This document shows positions 1-10,912 of a stretch of DNA of 64,000 nt, in pieces (the stretch's first letter is position 1; every line of letters starts with the position of its first letter). This stretch comes from Chenopodium formosanum. Its lineage: Eukaryota > Streptophyta > Magnoliopsida > Caryophyllales > Amaranthaceae. Location: NCBI GenBank assembly GCA_024500155.1, contig CM044877.1, positions 25,425,501-25,489,500 on the forward strand, in the 5' to 3' direction. The position numbers were made by a program, and so were the translations under genes. The notes below the pieces were generated by a model. That model did not search any database. It saw nothing but the letters and a program-made list of their open reading frames with translations, and was not told where the DNA came from.

Positions 1-115
1 TTTAGATTGCTTTAATTAATAGGAATAAAAAGACTTGTTTCCCTGTGGATTTGACCCTACTTCCCTATCTATTTAAGTTAGTGGTTTTAGGAATTACTTT
101 TGATTAGATGATACG
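1..115 (+). mobile_element. possible LTR-end remnant
   Basis: The phrase 'ccctgtggatttgaccctacttccctat' (41-68, split here: ccctgtggatttgac, cctacttccctat) and the later 'gatgatacgac' resemble the tail of the Athila-like LTR seen at 56,070-56,178 (cctcgtgggtttgaccctta, acgacacgtatca). There is no clean TATCA end or primer-binding site, so it is at best a decayed fragment bordering the MULE to its right. The boundary is uncertain. Confidence 0.25.
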
Positions 116-119
116 ACTT

Positions 120-215
120 TAGCCTGTCAGTCACTTTATGCTGTTAAAAGGGTTACTTTATGCATTTAAATGGGCCACTTTATGCATTTCAAAGGGTCAT
201 TATGCATATATTCTG
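120..215 (+). repeat. GGGTNACTTTATGCAT motif array 1
   Basis: Four imperfect copies of a roughly 22-25 bp unit (gggttactttatgcattt, gggccactttatgcattt and variants) lie just before the Ulp1-like gene. Related arrays lie at 3762-3905, 6715-6990, 8478-8560 and 9678-9995. Confidence 0.75.
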
Positions 216-1664
216 AATTTTTCCATTAGTACTTTCTGAATTTGTAATTTATGGTTATTTTCCTGTATTAATTAGCTATAGGTGGTTCAATAGGTGGATA
301 TCGTTATAAATTGTCTTCAAAGGGAAAAGCAATGCCTAAAGAGTCTGCTAAGGGCAAAGCAGTACCTAAAAAGACCAAGACAGTTGCTAAGAAGGCTAAA
401 CCAGAGTCTGAGAAGGCTAAAACAGTTCCTAAAAAGACTAAGACAGTTTCTGAGAAGGCCAAACCAGAGTCTGAGAAGGCTAAAGTAGCTCCTAAGAAGG
501 ACAAGACAGTTCCTAAGCAGGCTAAACCAATTCCTAAGAAGGCCAAAATTGTACCTAAGAAGGCTAAAACAATGCCTGATTCTGATTTTGAATTCGAAGT
601 GGTTTCCGATTCTGATTCTGAGACTATTGTGTGAGTATACATGTTATTTGATCTGCATTTTTTTTAATTATATGTTGTTTTTAGTTTATATTGTTTAAGT
701 TATTTTTTTTATTATTATTTTTTAGGGAACAAAGACGCTTGATTGCAAGGTGTAAACCACATACATTGGAATTTATGATGCAGACCTTTTGTTCTAACCA
801 AAATCAAGCTGTTGAAGAAATTGGTTTTGGTGGTTTATTACATTTGAAATTGAAAACACTTAATCGTCAAATGCTACCTTGGCTTGTTAAACACTTTAAT
901 GGTGGTAGCTGCATGTTTACCATTGCTACTGGTAAAGAATTCGTAGTTGCTGGAAATGATATATGCGATTTGTTTTGCTTGCCCATGAGTGATATTCTTG
1001 TTCCTGAACTAAAGAAAAATGTTGAAGATGGAAGTGTAGATAAATGTATCATTCAGGATGGAGATCTGATTATGGTCTTTCTGATAAGCAAGCTCTTCAT
1101 TTGTCAAAGTTGAAGTCTCGAATGGTTGATTTGGTTGATGGAGGGGAATAGTTTAAGAGGTGTTTTGTTCTTCATGCTATGTCTAGTTTTTTAGCTCCTA
1201 ATACTAATAGGACTGTTTCATTGAAGTTGCTGAAGGCTATTGAAGAAGTTGATGAAATCAAAAATTTTGATTGGTGTTCATATGTTTTGAAAAAGTTAAA
1301 GAAGGTTGTTGAGAAGTATAAGAATGATGAAAAAGCTCAAAATGTTAGTGGTTGTTTGCTAGCTTTGCAAATTATGTATTTTCATCGTTTAAATTTTCAA
1401 GGAGAAAAGGAAAGTAGTACTGTTCCTTTGATTCAGCATTGGACGGATGCTAAGATTAAGAAGCAGATTAATTTAGAGATCAAAGCTGGAGGTTTTGGGC
1501 AGGGACCATTGGATACCCTTACATATCCTGTGTCACAGCCTGTGATTAAGCAAACTGTTGTTGAGCAACCTCGCACTTTGGGATATGATCATGGTGCTTC
1601 TACAAGTGGTAGAACTGGCCACATTCTTGCATTTGATCTTCCGGAAGGAATGATGACTGATGAT

Positions 1665-3671
1665 TGTAGACACCCATTTGTGTCTCCCCAAAACCAAACC
1701 CAGTGATGAGTACCTTTCACGTCGAATCATAATCGAATGAAACGAAAGTGTGGAAAGGTCTAGTGTTGCGGAAAGTTTTTATTTCATTTCTCTTCTCTCT
1801 GTTTTTGAAAACTTTATTTTAAGAAAACAGCCAATCCAGTTTGGTTGGTCCATGACATGGGTTCAATAGTAGTGTAGTTGGATGGGGTTTGCAAAGACCT
1901 TTCCAACGATATATTATAAGCCCAATTCCGATGAATATTGAGGAAATTATGGCCAATTTACTAAACTGGGCCCGGTTTGAGCTTTATGTACGGCCCAATG
2001 ATCTAGGGGAGGGCCTAATGTGATTTATCATTCCTAATGCAATTAGGAATGGTTTTGGTCTTCTAGAATCTTCTAGAAGGTTCTTTTCATTCCTAATTCA
2101 ATTAGCATTGATAAATTGACTTTGTTGACTTTTCAGAGTTTTAATCAAAATCAAATAGCATTTTCGAAGAAATTATTTTATCCTCCAGTACGGGAAGTTT
2201 ATCAGATTTTCGAAAACGCGTTGAAATCCAGTTTGGCGTCCAACCCCAGGCATTGGCGCCTGGAACCAGGCTTGGCGCCAAGCGCTAGCCATTGGCGCCT
2301 GGCGCTAGCCATTGGTGGTTTTGGCGCCAGCTAGCCAGGGTTGGCGCCAACCTTGTTTTCCGTACGTCAGACTCTGTTTTGTTAAATTATCTTTTTTGGC
2401 TAATTTTCTCTATAAATATCGTATCAAAAACTCCGTTTTCATTCACCAATTCATCATCTACATTCACCTACAACCAATTCTCTTCATTCTCAAGCTTTCA
2501 TCAACAATCATTAATTCTTTAGCATTCTTTCGTTCATTCATTCTTTCTTACTTTTTCATACAAAATTCCGCATTCACAAGATCTAGAAACACCTAGCCAT
2601 ATTCGAAGTTGTCTTCGCCCTATACGTGAAAGGTTTTAATTTCTGAGGGTTTGGTCCCAAATCTCTATTTCAATTATTTGATTTAATTGCTTTGATTATT
2701 CCTTGAAGTTACTAACGTGTGTATTTTGTTATTAGAAAGAGGTACGAAGCATCAAAGTAAGTGATTTAATTGATTTATTGATATTATGATGTAGAAATCA
2801 TGTTTAATTTGTTATTATGATTCCTAGTATCATGTTTAGGGAAAAGGTTATAATATCAAATATATTAAATATGATTGTTACGATGCTTCCTATATTCTTC
2901 CTAGTATTTATGTATGGTTGTTAGTATCATGTTAGGGCTAAAGATTTGATTTTTATTGCTTAGTGACATGCTAGGGTCTGTTATTAATCTTGTTAGTATC
3001 ATGCCTAGGATCTTGCTATTATTATGCTTTAATATTAACATGATTATGATTATAATTGTTATAATTTATGATAATATATAATATTATTTTATTATTATTA
3101 TTATTTTGATAACGATTATAATTATTGATGATTATTATTGTGTTGCTTGATTATTTATTCTTTATTGCTTGATCACGCCTTTTATTGCATGCTTAAAGGG
3201 AATTTTATACTTGTAATCACGCTTAATAAGATAATTAATAATCTTGTTAGGTTAATTGTGATTATAATTCAAGTGATCGCCAACAATAGTTTGTTTGTGC
3301 ATTAATATTCAACCAACATAGATTAAACAGGTTTAGGGTTAATCCTATTGATTGTATGTTAGTCAGAAAGCGCACATGAATACGAGCAAAATAAAGTAGA
3401 GGCCTATTATTAGGGCAGATTCAATCTCTTTTAGGTTGGATTTGTACCATCATCCCCGAATCCTTATTTGGTTCTAGACCTTATGGAGTTGACGATCTCT
3501 TGGATCGTTAAGGGGTGTAACCTTCATCCTATGAACGGTTTACAAGTTCCTTAAAAACTTGTTGGCGACTCTTTTGCTCTATCTTCTTCCCTTTTGGACG
3601 CCACCGTACTTTAGTGTATGATCACAGTGGGATTCAAGCTAGGGGTTTAATGCTTGAAAATATTCCGTACA
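1665..3671 (+). mobile_element. solo LTR, Tat/Ogre-like group, subfamily 1
   Basis: Begins TGTAGACACCC and ends TTCCGTACA, and is flanked on both sides by ATGAT (1660-1664 and 3672-3676), a perfect 5-bp target-site duplication. No internal region is present, so it is a solo LTR left by LTR-LTR recombination. TATAAAT lies at 2411-2417, directly downstream of a GGCGCC-rich array (2230-2348). It resembles the LTR at 48,646-50,752 more than the other three. It lies inside a Ulp1-like exon; with the LTR and one ATGAT removed, the flanking reading frame continues to a GTAAGT splice donor at about 3701. Confidence 0.92.
2230..2348 (+). promoter_or_regulatory. GGCGCC dyad array upstream of LTR TATA box
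   Basis: About ten copies of TGGCGCC, AGCGCTAG or close variants lie in 120 bp, many forming short dyads. The array ends about 60 bp before TATAAAT (2411). Comparable arrays are in every LTR of this group in the window. Regulatory function is inferred from position only. Confidence 0.55.
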
Positions 3672-3761
3672 ATGATGAAATTAAAGAAATTTCAACTGAT
3701 GTAAGTGTTCTATTTTATTATTATTATTTTTTTTATATTTAGTTATTATCTCTTTATGTGC

Positions 3762-3905
3762 ACTACTAAAGTTACCCTTTATGTGCACTAAAGTTACCCT
3801 AAATATTCAGTTGCAAGGGTTACTTTGTGCATTTAAAAGGGTGACTATATGCATATAAAAGGGTGACTTTATGCATTTAAAAGGATCACTTTATGCATAT
3901 ATCCT
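3762..3905 (+). repeat. GGGTNACTTTATGCAT motif array 2
   Basis: Lies in an intron of the Ulp1-like gene. It holds copies such as gggtgactttatgcattt and gggtgactatatgcatat, preceded by two copies that read as ttacccttta on this strand, i.e. inverted. Confidence 0.75.
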
Positions 3906-4832
3906 GAATTTTCACTTTTTTATTTTTTTTATTTGTCTCATTTGTTTATTTTCTTCTTTGTTCATATGTTTGTAGGTTGTAGGGTTTTGAAACCTTGAAT
4001 GAGATGATTGCTTCTCGCAGTACTGTTTCATTATCTTCTGATAATGCTGTTGCAGTTTCTCAAACTCAACAACTACTCTCTGATCCTCATTATCTGAAGC
4101 TTTTAGATGGTTTAATTGATGAGTGTAATAAGATGAAGTCTATACATGAGATATCTCGTGGTTTTTATGAACTTGAACAAGGTCGTACAGTGGATGTTCC
4201 TGAAGATGAACCTGCAAAAGGTCATAAAAAAGATGTTCCTGAAGATGAACATGCACAAGGTTTAAATTATGACAAAGAAGTTGTTCCTACTAGGCCTGCT
4301 AAAGAAGTTGTTAATGAAGGTGGTAATAGTGGTACTGGTGTTGGACCTTCTACCGAAGTTGTTCATGGAAATATCATCAGATCCAATAAATCTCAATGCT
4401 CTCTGGACTGTGGGCTAGTAGGTGTGGATGTGTTTTTTGTGACTCTGTTTTTGAAGGCTAATGCTCGGATTTTCAAGAGTATGCCTCAGTTACATTTGGA
4501 AATTCTCGATTATTGTTTGTTGAAGGATGATTCATTGCAGAGGAAGTTAATTGTCATTTGTTATGATAATATTTTTTATCTTTTTTTTCCTCTATTTTTT
4601 TTTAATGCTGATCTTATTTTTTATTGTTCCAGTGAGAACCTTGTTACTTTTGGTATGAATTTTTTAATTCCAAGAGAAGACATGGTGTCCCTTGCTGCTC
4701 CACTTAGGATTCGATGGTGCATTATTGATTGCTACTGCCTGTATCTGAATGAGAAAGCATGTTTTGAGGCTTCTGGTCCTCGAAAATTCTTCTTTGGTGT
4801 GAGGAAAAGTGTAAGTAGTTTGATTTTTTTTG

Positions 4833-4833
<1 letters not shown>

Positions 4834-4883
<50 letters not shown>
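4834..4883. repeat. (TA)n microsatellite, left of fold-back element
   Basis: About 50 bp of pure TA dinucleotides in a Ulp1-like intron. Together with the (TA)n at 5408-5472 it brackets the fold-back element, as if the element had inserted into one longer TA tract. Confidence 0.9.
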
Positions 4884-4885
<2 letters not shown>

Positions 4886-4896
4886 AACACATTTAC

Positions 4897-5403
4897 TTTA
4901 GGAAAATTTTTAAATTACCACCCAAAAATGTAACCATTTTCAAAATAACCATCCGTTTAATTTTTTATTTTAAATTACCACCCCTTAAATTAAATAAATG
5001 CTTGGATTACCACCCAAGTTAAAAAACTGGTGGATTTTGCGCCTATGGACCCCACCTAACGCTTATTTTGACTAATTTTTTCCCCGATTTTTCTCTTTAA
5101 AAGCGCTCTCCTAACTTCAATTCACATTTTTCTCTTTGAAATTTGGTAGAATTTGGTGAAGGGAATGTGAATTAAAGTATAGAGAGCGTTTTTAAAGAGG
5201 AAAATCGGGAGAAAAATCAGTCAAAAAGATCAAAATAAGTGTGAGGTGGGGCCTACAGACGGAAAATGCACCGGATTTTTGAAATGGGTGGTAATCTGAG
5301 TATTTATTTAATTTAAGGGCTGGTAATTTAAAATAAAAAATTAAACGGGTGGTTAGTTCGAAAATGGTTACATTTTTGGGTGGTTATTTAAAAATTACCC
5401 TTT

Positions 5404-5405
<2 letters not shown>
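4897..5405. mobile_element. fold-back (palindromic) MITE-like element
   Basis: The first half (aaattaccacccaaaaatg ... aagcgctctc) is the approximate reverse complement of the second (gagagcgttt ... catttttgggtggttattt). The whole roughly 510 bp could form one long hairpin. No coding sequence. The flanks are TA repeats, so a TA-type duplication cannot be distinguished from the microsatellite. Confidence 0.75.

Positions 5406-5407
<2 letters not shown>

Positions 5408-5472
<65 letters not shown>
5408..5472. repeat. (TA)n microsatellite, right of fold-back element
   Basis: About 65 bp of TA dinucleotides between the fold-back element and the next Ulp1-like exon (about 5490). Confidence 0.9.
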
Positions 5473-5476
<4 letters not shown>

Positions 5477-6714
5477 GAGTTCTTATACTTTAATAGTTTG
5501 CATTCTTGCATGTTTGTGATCACATTGGCCAAGGTGATATTTCTAGTGCTGTGAAGGATTTGCACGATCTAAGGGAAGGTTGGTTGTGCTATGAGAATCC
5601 TGAATGTGATATAATGGATTCTGAACTGGTATTTTTCATGTTAAATCACTATCATAACTTTAAAAGAGTTCTGTTTGTGATATGCTCTGTCTAAATCACT
5701 TTTAATTTTGTTGTTTCAGATCTATATGTTCTTTATGATAATCACTACATTTTGTTTGTTATTGATCATACAAAAGAGGTTGTATATTATCTTGACAACA
5801 TTATCTCGCGTAAATCTAGTGTGAATTATTTTAAAGATTTGTCTAAACAATTATAATGTTTATGTTGATTTATTGTTATATTTCTGTTGATTCATTGTTT
5901 CCATTTAAACTTTTTTTTTGTTTTTAATATATGCTAAACTTTTATATTTTAGCTCAGTGTGATCAAATGGGTGCTTTTATTGCCAAAAGAAATCATCCAA
6001 AGAGTTCTCAACTACCTTCTTACGAGTTTCAAACTGTTGATTTCGAATGGAGAAAAGATAGAGTTGAAAATTTGGACTGTGGGGTCTTTGTCATGTATCA
6101 CATGCTCCATTTTGTTGGGGAATCGTTCAAATTAAATGAACTCAAAAGAGTAATTATTCATATATTTTGTCTGTAGTTTTTTCCTTTCTAATGCTTCTAT
6201 TAATTACATATTGATATTTTTTTTTCCTGTTGTGAGATTGTTGGAAGAAAATTTCTGCGAGGAGAGATCTGTACCACACTAGTGCTGTGTGATTTGAATG
6301 AATCTAGGAATGATGTGTTGTTAGAATTAGCCAAGTTCAACGAGAAGAAGAAAGAACCTGCTTATGTCCAGGAAATTGAAGCAAGAAGAAAGGCTGCAAT
6401 TGCTGAGAAGAAGAAGAAAGAAAATGAAGATAGAAAAATGGCAGAAGCAGCAGCAAAGGAAGAGGCAGATGAAGAACAACCCAAAGGAAAAAGGACCAAA
6501 AAGCAGACAAAAAAGTACACTCCTTCTAAACAGTGAAATGATTGTTTGCACAATGAAAAAACTTAGGTCTAGTATTATTTTTTTAACAATGAAAAAACTT
6601 CATGTATTTGCATATACATCAAGTTCAATGATGTAATTAAACTTATTGTATAGTTTTTGGTTGTTTGGAATACTGATGTATGTGCATACATTAAGTAATT
6701 TGAAAGGTTCTTTT

Positions 6715-6990
6715 GTATGTTTTTAATGGGTCACTTTTATGCATAAAATGGTGAACTTTGTAGCATAAAAAGGGTTACTTTTTTGGGTAGAAAGAATTAG
6801 TTTATTCATGATAAGAAATAGTTTTGTGGGTAGATAGGGTAACTTTTATGCACGAAAAAGGTCACTTTTATTCATGAAAAGGGTAACTTTGTAGCATAAA
6901 AAAAGGTTAACTTTTATGCATGAAAATGGTCACTTTTACGCATGAAAAGGGTCACTTTTATTCAGGAAAAGGGTAACATAAGTTCATGTT
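6715..6990 (+). repeat. GGGTNACTTTTATGCAT motif array 3
   Basis: About nine loosely spaced copies (gggtcacttttatgcataa, ggtcacttttacgcatgaaa, gggtaactttgtagcataa and others) lie in the spacer between the 3' ends of the Ulp1-like and transposase genes. The rest of 6537-7200 shows nothing coding. Confidence 0.75.
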
Positions 6991-8477
6991 TTTCCTGTCC
7001 TGTCAAAAAAAAGTTTATGTTTCTAGCAATTAAACATTTGCTAATAATAGTGTAAATGATATTTTCATCAAAATAGTTTAACAATAGAGTAAAAAAAGAA
7101 AAAATAGTCTTCCGATACAATGTATATTAGTTTTGAAAAAAAAAATGTTCAAACAAAGTTCCTAAAAGAGTCGTAAGTTAGGTGTCTTTGATCCAAATTC
7201 TGAATGTGGAGGTGGCAGTGCTGTTTTTCTTTTTCTCTTGCTTTTTTCAAGTCTTCCTTTTGCTTACTTGCTTCTTCCTTTTGTTACAGCCCTTTTAGGA
7301 TCAAGTATTGTTGGTACACTTGTGCTTGTACTCGATGCCGAAGAAACATCATTATTTCTTTGAGTGCTGTCTGCCACATCAGGAATGTTAGAAGCAGCTT
7401 CTGCACTTTCTCTCTGAGCAGCACTAGCAAGTAAGTCTTCCACCATTTTAAGACTGTTTTTGAAGCTTTCTTCCATAAATGCTCTTGTCTCTTCAGTTTC
7501 TTGACTTTTTAAGATTAAATTTTAGTATTTCCTCATCATTGTATTTCCTCCATGGAATATATGGCTGTGTAGGATCCTGATTCTTCAACCTATCCCATGC
7601 CTCTGTTTTTGCAAACTTAGTCCATCTTTTTGAAACATACTTGTCTAGTATTCTTGTTACTGAATGCAAATGTAGAATTATGATGCAATGATAACATAAC
7701 CATCCAGATGCTTCAAAATTTTTGCAAGTACACAATACACTCTGGGTCTCATGTATATAGTTTATTTGATGTCCAGACCATGGCTTGTCTTCTAGGGTTA
7801 CTTCATAAACTAGGCATTCTTCATTTCTCCTTAACATCTGAACAGTTGTTGCCATAGAATATCCAAACTCATCTTCAAAATCTCTAAAGAGTGATAAAGT
7901 GAAAACCTGTTCACCAAAATCAGGTATCTACATTTAAATTTTTATATATTATGTGTAATTTAAGTACTTTTTAGTTAACTTTTTACCTGTGCAACATGAT
8001 TTAGCATTCCGGACAGTGGCAATGAAGTGAATGCTATTGACTTGCTACATGTAAACTCATCATATTTCTCTGTGCTTCTCCAACGATTGGTTGTCTTCTT
8101 AAATATGGTATAAAATTCTGTCAATATAATGTAGTTGCTTTACTTGCTCTGAATCCTATAGCTTGATTAGTGCTTTCACTCCTTTGTGATGATAGGATTC
8201 CTGCTGAAAAGAAATCTCTACTAAGGGCGGTACACCATTTTTCTTTCAAATCATACACTCCTTGGTACCAAGAGTGTGCTGTCAAGTCATATTTTTGCAT
8301 CATTGCTTGCCACTTTGCTTCAAATTCTTGTTCTGTCACACACATCTTTAAGCACTGGTTGAATGCATACTTGAATTCTTTGTCTTTTTTAAGAGCCCCA
8401 AATCTGGTTATGGCATTTTGTTCCAAATGCCAGATACAAAGTCTATGCCTTGTATTAGGAAACACCTACATTGAAAA

Positions 8478-8560
8478 TAAAGGGTTCACTTTATGCTATT
8501 AAAAGGGTCACTTTATGCAGTTAAAAGGGTAACTTTATGCAGTTAATAAGGTAACTTTAT
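8478..8560 (+). repeat. GGGTNACTTTATGCAG motif array 4
   Basis: Four copies about 22 bp apart in an intron of the transposase gene, e.g. gggtcactttatgcagtt and gggtaactttatgcagtt. They keep the same orientation on the + strand although the gene runs on -. Confidence 0.75.
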
Positions 8561-9677
8561 GGGAAAAAGAAAAACATTATTGTCAGAGCTTAAAATCTGT
8601 AAAATGTCAATATAAATCTTTTACCTGCTCAATTGCATTTATCATTGCTTGGTCCTGGTTAGTGATTGAAGTTGGTCTTCTATTCTCCATAGCTTTCAAG
8701 AAGGTTTCTAGTAGCCACATAAATAAATCTGTTTTTTCATCCCCAATAAAAGCACATGCAAACATACAGTTATGCCAGTGATTATTTATGCTAACAAATG
8801 GAGCACATATAAGAATGTATCTGTTGGTTTTGTATGTTGTATCAAAGACAAGAACATCTCCATATATTTTATAGTCTTCTAACATCATTGAATCTCTCCA
8901 AAAGATATTGGAAATTCTCCCTTCATTGTCAAACTTCACTCTAAAAAAGAAGTTTGGATCTTCTGATTGTTCCTGATTTAAAATGTTCACTAAAGTTTGA
9001 GCATCTCCAGCCTCAATTTGTTCCATTCTTAACCTTGAGAAGAAATTCAGATGATCTACAACACTATGACCTACATTATGTTCTCCTCCAGCCTCTGTAG
9101 CCATGTAATTGTAAGTGTCCAATGTAGTTAGACCTGAAGATTTCATTGTTTTGATTGCTTCAGCTTTTTCCTCGGTCATTTTTCTTTCAGAACGATGCAA
9201 ATAATGCCACTGTGACCTTGTTAGCTCGTGGTTATGCTCAATAACATGAGCCACTACCTCAAACTGTCCTTCTTTATTCACTTTTGCTCTTATGCATACC
9301 TTGCAATTCAATCTTGTAATGGCTACTTGTCTTGGCTTTCTTGTTTTAACATTTACATCCTCTTCATCAACCATTTCAACTAACTTTGTTTTCTTTTGAC
9401 CTGAATTTCTCTTTCCTTCAGCAGAACACACATAATTTTTCTCAGTTACTATTTTTGTTTGTTGTTTGAATCTAGTTGTACGTTTTCTTATTGAAAACCC
9501 CAGTATAGCAGCATGTTTTTCATACAATTCCAAAATTTCTTCAAAAGTTTCTCTTACCACATCAAGAAATGATCCTCTAAGATCTAAACCAGAAGCATCA
9601 ATTGGATTTGTATCTGTTATTTAATACAGACATATCAGATAATAACCAGAGGCAGCATATCATTAAAATTGGAGGCA

Positions 9678-9995
9678 AATAAAGGGTAACATTCGTGTGA
9701 AAATAGGGTCACTTTTATGCATGAAAAAGGTAACATTTAGGCATTCAAAGGGTTACTTTTTGCGTACAGTCTTAATTTTCTACATACAATATGAGGGTAA
9801 CTTTTGTGCATAAATAGGGTCACGTTTATGCATTAAAATGGTAACATTTAGGCATTCAAAGGGTTACTTTTGCATACAATTTGAATTTTTTGCATACAAT
9901 ATGAGGGTAACATTTGTGCATAAATAGGGTCACTTTTATGCATGAAAAGGGTAACATTTAGGCATTCGAAGAGTTACTTTTTGCATACAATCTAA
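9678..9995 (+). repeat. GGGTNACTTTTATGCAT motif array 5
   Basis: The longest array, in the first intron of the transposase gene. It contains a higher-order unit of about 120 bp (gggtaacattt ... gggtcacttttatgcat ... ggcattcaaagggttact ... tttgcatacaat) repeated about two and a half times. Confidence 0.8.
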
Positions 9996-10199
9996 AAAGT
10001 TTATAGAAATTACCTTCAATTGCATTTGATTTGGTTGTGTTGTTCTGAATTTGAATCAATTGATTTGCCAGGAACCACTTGAGTTTCTGCATTGTCAATT
10101 GCTTCTTCTGCATTGTTAATTGCTTCTTCTGCATCGTCTCCATTGTTTGGATTGTTGAATATTGGTACGAATTCATCTCCAAAACTCTTAGTTTCTTCT

Positions 10200-10246
10200 T
10201 TTTTTTCTTCTTCTTCTTCTTCTTCTTCTTCTTCTTCTTCTTCTAT
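10200..10246 (+). repeat. (CTT)n microsatellite
   Basis: Runs of TTC/CTT. On the minus strand they read as GAA codons and give the poly-Glu stretch of the transposase first exon. Confidence 0.85.
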
Positions 10247-10344
10247 AATCGATCGATTTAAATCGATTTCAAATTCAGTTTTAATTTACCTCTGTTTTTG
10301 TAGCAATTCGTGGATGAGATTGCTACAATTTGTGGTATCGAAAG

Positions 10345-10605
10345 TCGAATTCTCCATTAGTGATCGAATTTTCCAATTTGTTTGTTTTCTCACTTTCTCT
10401 CTCCTCAACTGATGATCGAATTCTGCAATTTGTAAGTTTCTTCACTTTCTCTATCCTTAATTGATGATCGAATTCTTTAATTTGTGCGTTCACCTTTTTC
10501 TCCTCAATTGATGATCGATTTCTGCAATTTTTGCGTTTTCTCACTTTCTCTCTCCTCAATTGATGATCAAGAGCTGTGTTTTCTCACTTTCTCTCTCCTC
10601 CATTG
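10345..10605 (+). repeat. tandem repeat, about 50-65 bp unit
   Basis: Four to five imperfect units of the form gatgatcgaattctgcaattt ... ttctcactttctctctcctcaatt (shown in parts) lie upstream of the transposase gene on its minus strand. This may be its promoter/5' leader region. No ORF of note. Confidence 0.7.
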
Positions 10606-10829
10606 TTATTCTGCGTTTTTTTGATTTTGAGGTATGAAATTCCGCGATTTTGATTTTTTTTTTTTTTTAAAAAAAAACCTAGTAAATGGTTGGCACGTGC
10701 AAACAACCCGATTTACAGTAAAAATATTGTACACCGGGTGCATGCAAAAGGGATTGAAAAAATAAATGGGGTGAACATTTTGGGACTAAAATTTACCCAT
10801 AAAGGACTATCAAAAGGGGACGGATGAAG

Positions 10830-10832
<3 letters not shown>

Positions 10833-10861
<29 letters not shown>

Positions 10862-10912
10862 ACAACATTAATAATAATAATAACATTAATAATAATATTA
10901 ATAATAATGTTG
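10833..10912 (+). repeat. (TAA)n-rich microsatellite
   Basis: Imperfect run of taa/aac/att trinucleotides between the MULE and the methyltransferase-like gene. Confidence 0.8.

Larger units (their letters stand above)
332..6536 (+). pseudogene. MULE-borne Ulp1-like cysteine protease, interrupted
   Basis: Family knowledge: plant MULEs often carry a Ulp1/SENP-like C48 protease of unknown role in transposition. Seen here: a Lys/Pro-rich repeat exon (332-630, KAKPESEKAK-type units, donor GTGAGT at 631); an exon from 726 with a globular N-domain (GFGGLLHLKLKTLNRQMLPW); a further exon (3995 on); then the protease core. The core shows a candidate His (NHYILFVID, near 5745-5770), a candidate Asp (YYLDNI, near 5785-5800) and a Cys in NLDCGVFVMYHM (near 6075-6110). 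The usual Gln before the Asp-Cys-Gly is Glu-Asn here. The gene ends in a charged coiled-coil tail (to the TGA at 6536). Lesions: a frame shift near 1065, an in-frame TAG at about 1148-1150, and a solo LTR at 1665-3671 that splits an exon. Exon limits in the second half are approximate. Confidence 0.7.
7264..10250 (-). pseudogene. FAR1-type Mutator (MULE) transposase
   Basis: Role in the family: DDE transposase with a FAR1/FHY3-like DNA-binding domain. Order on the minus strand: an acidic first exon with a poly-Glu run from a (CTT)n tract (about 10,250-10,014); an exon 9616-8624 with the FAR1 zinc-binding domain (LNCKVC ... EHNHEL) and the first DDE aspartate (VFDTTYKTN) plus TNQDQAM; an exon from about 8467 (RHRLCIWHLEQNA; SQRSESTNQA); then the SWIM zinc finger (CTCKNFEASGWLCYH, 7640-7760) and a Ser/Ala-rich tail. 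Lesions: an apparent 5-bp insertion near 8123-8130 after FRASKATT shifts the frame, and an extra base in the A/T run at 7504-7510 separates the SWIM exon from the tail. No certain start codon was found. Confidence 0.75.
120..10830. mobile_element. Mutator-like element with Ulp1-like and FAR1-like genes
   Basis: A Ulp1-like protease gene (+) and a FAR1/MULE transposase gene (-) face each other tail to tail, about 700 bp apart, as mudrA and mudrB do in MuDR; Ulp1-carrying MULEs (Kaonashi-type) are known in plants. The same short motif arrays occur in the introns and flanks of both genes, which ties them into one unit. The right end is placed near 10,830 only because unrelated gene sequence begins at about 10,990. 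The left end is unclear, and I found no terminal inverted repeats or target duplication. Both genes carry disabling lesions, so the copy is probably not autonomous. Confidence 0.6.

Noticed and set aside
304..642. 112-aa minus-strand ORF with repeated LAFLGT-like hydrophobic units
   Set aside because: It is the reverse shadow of the Lys-rich repeat exon of the Ulp1-like gene.
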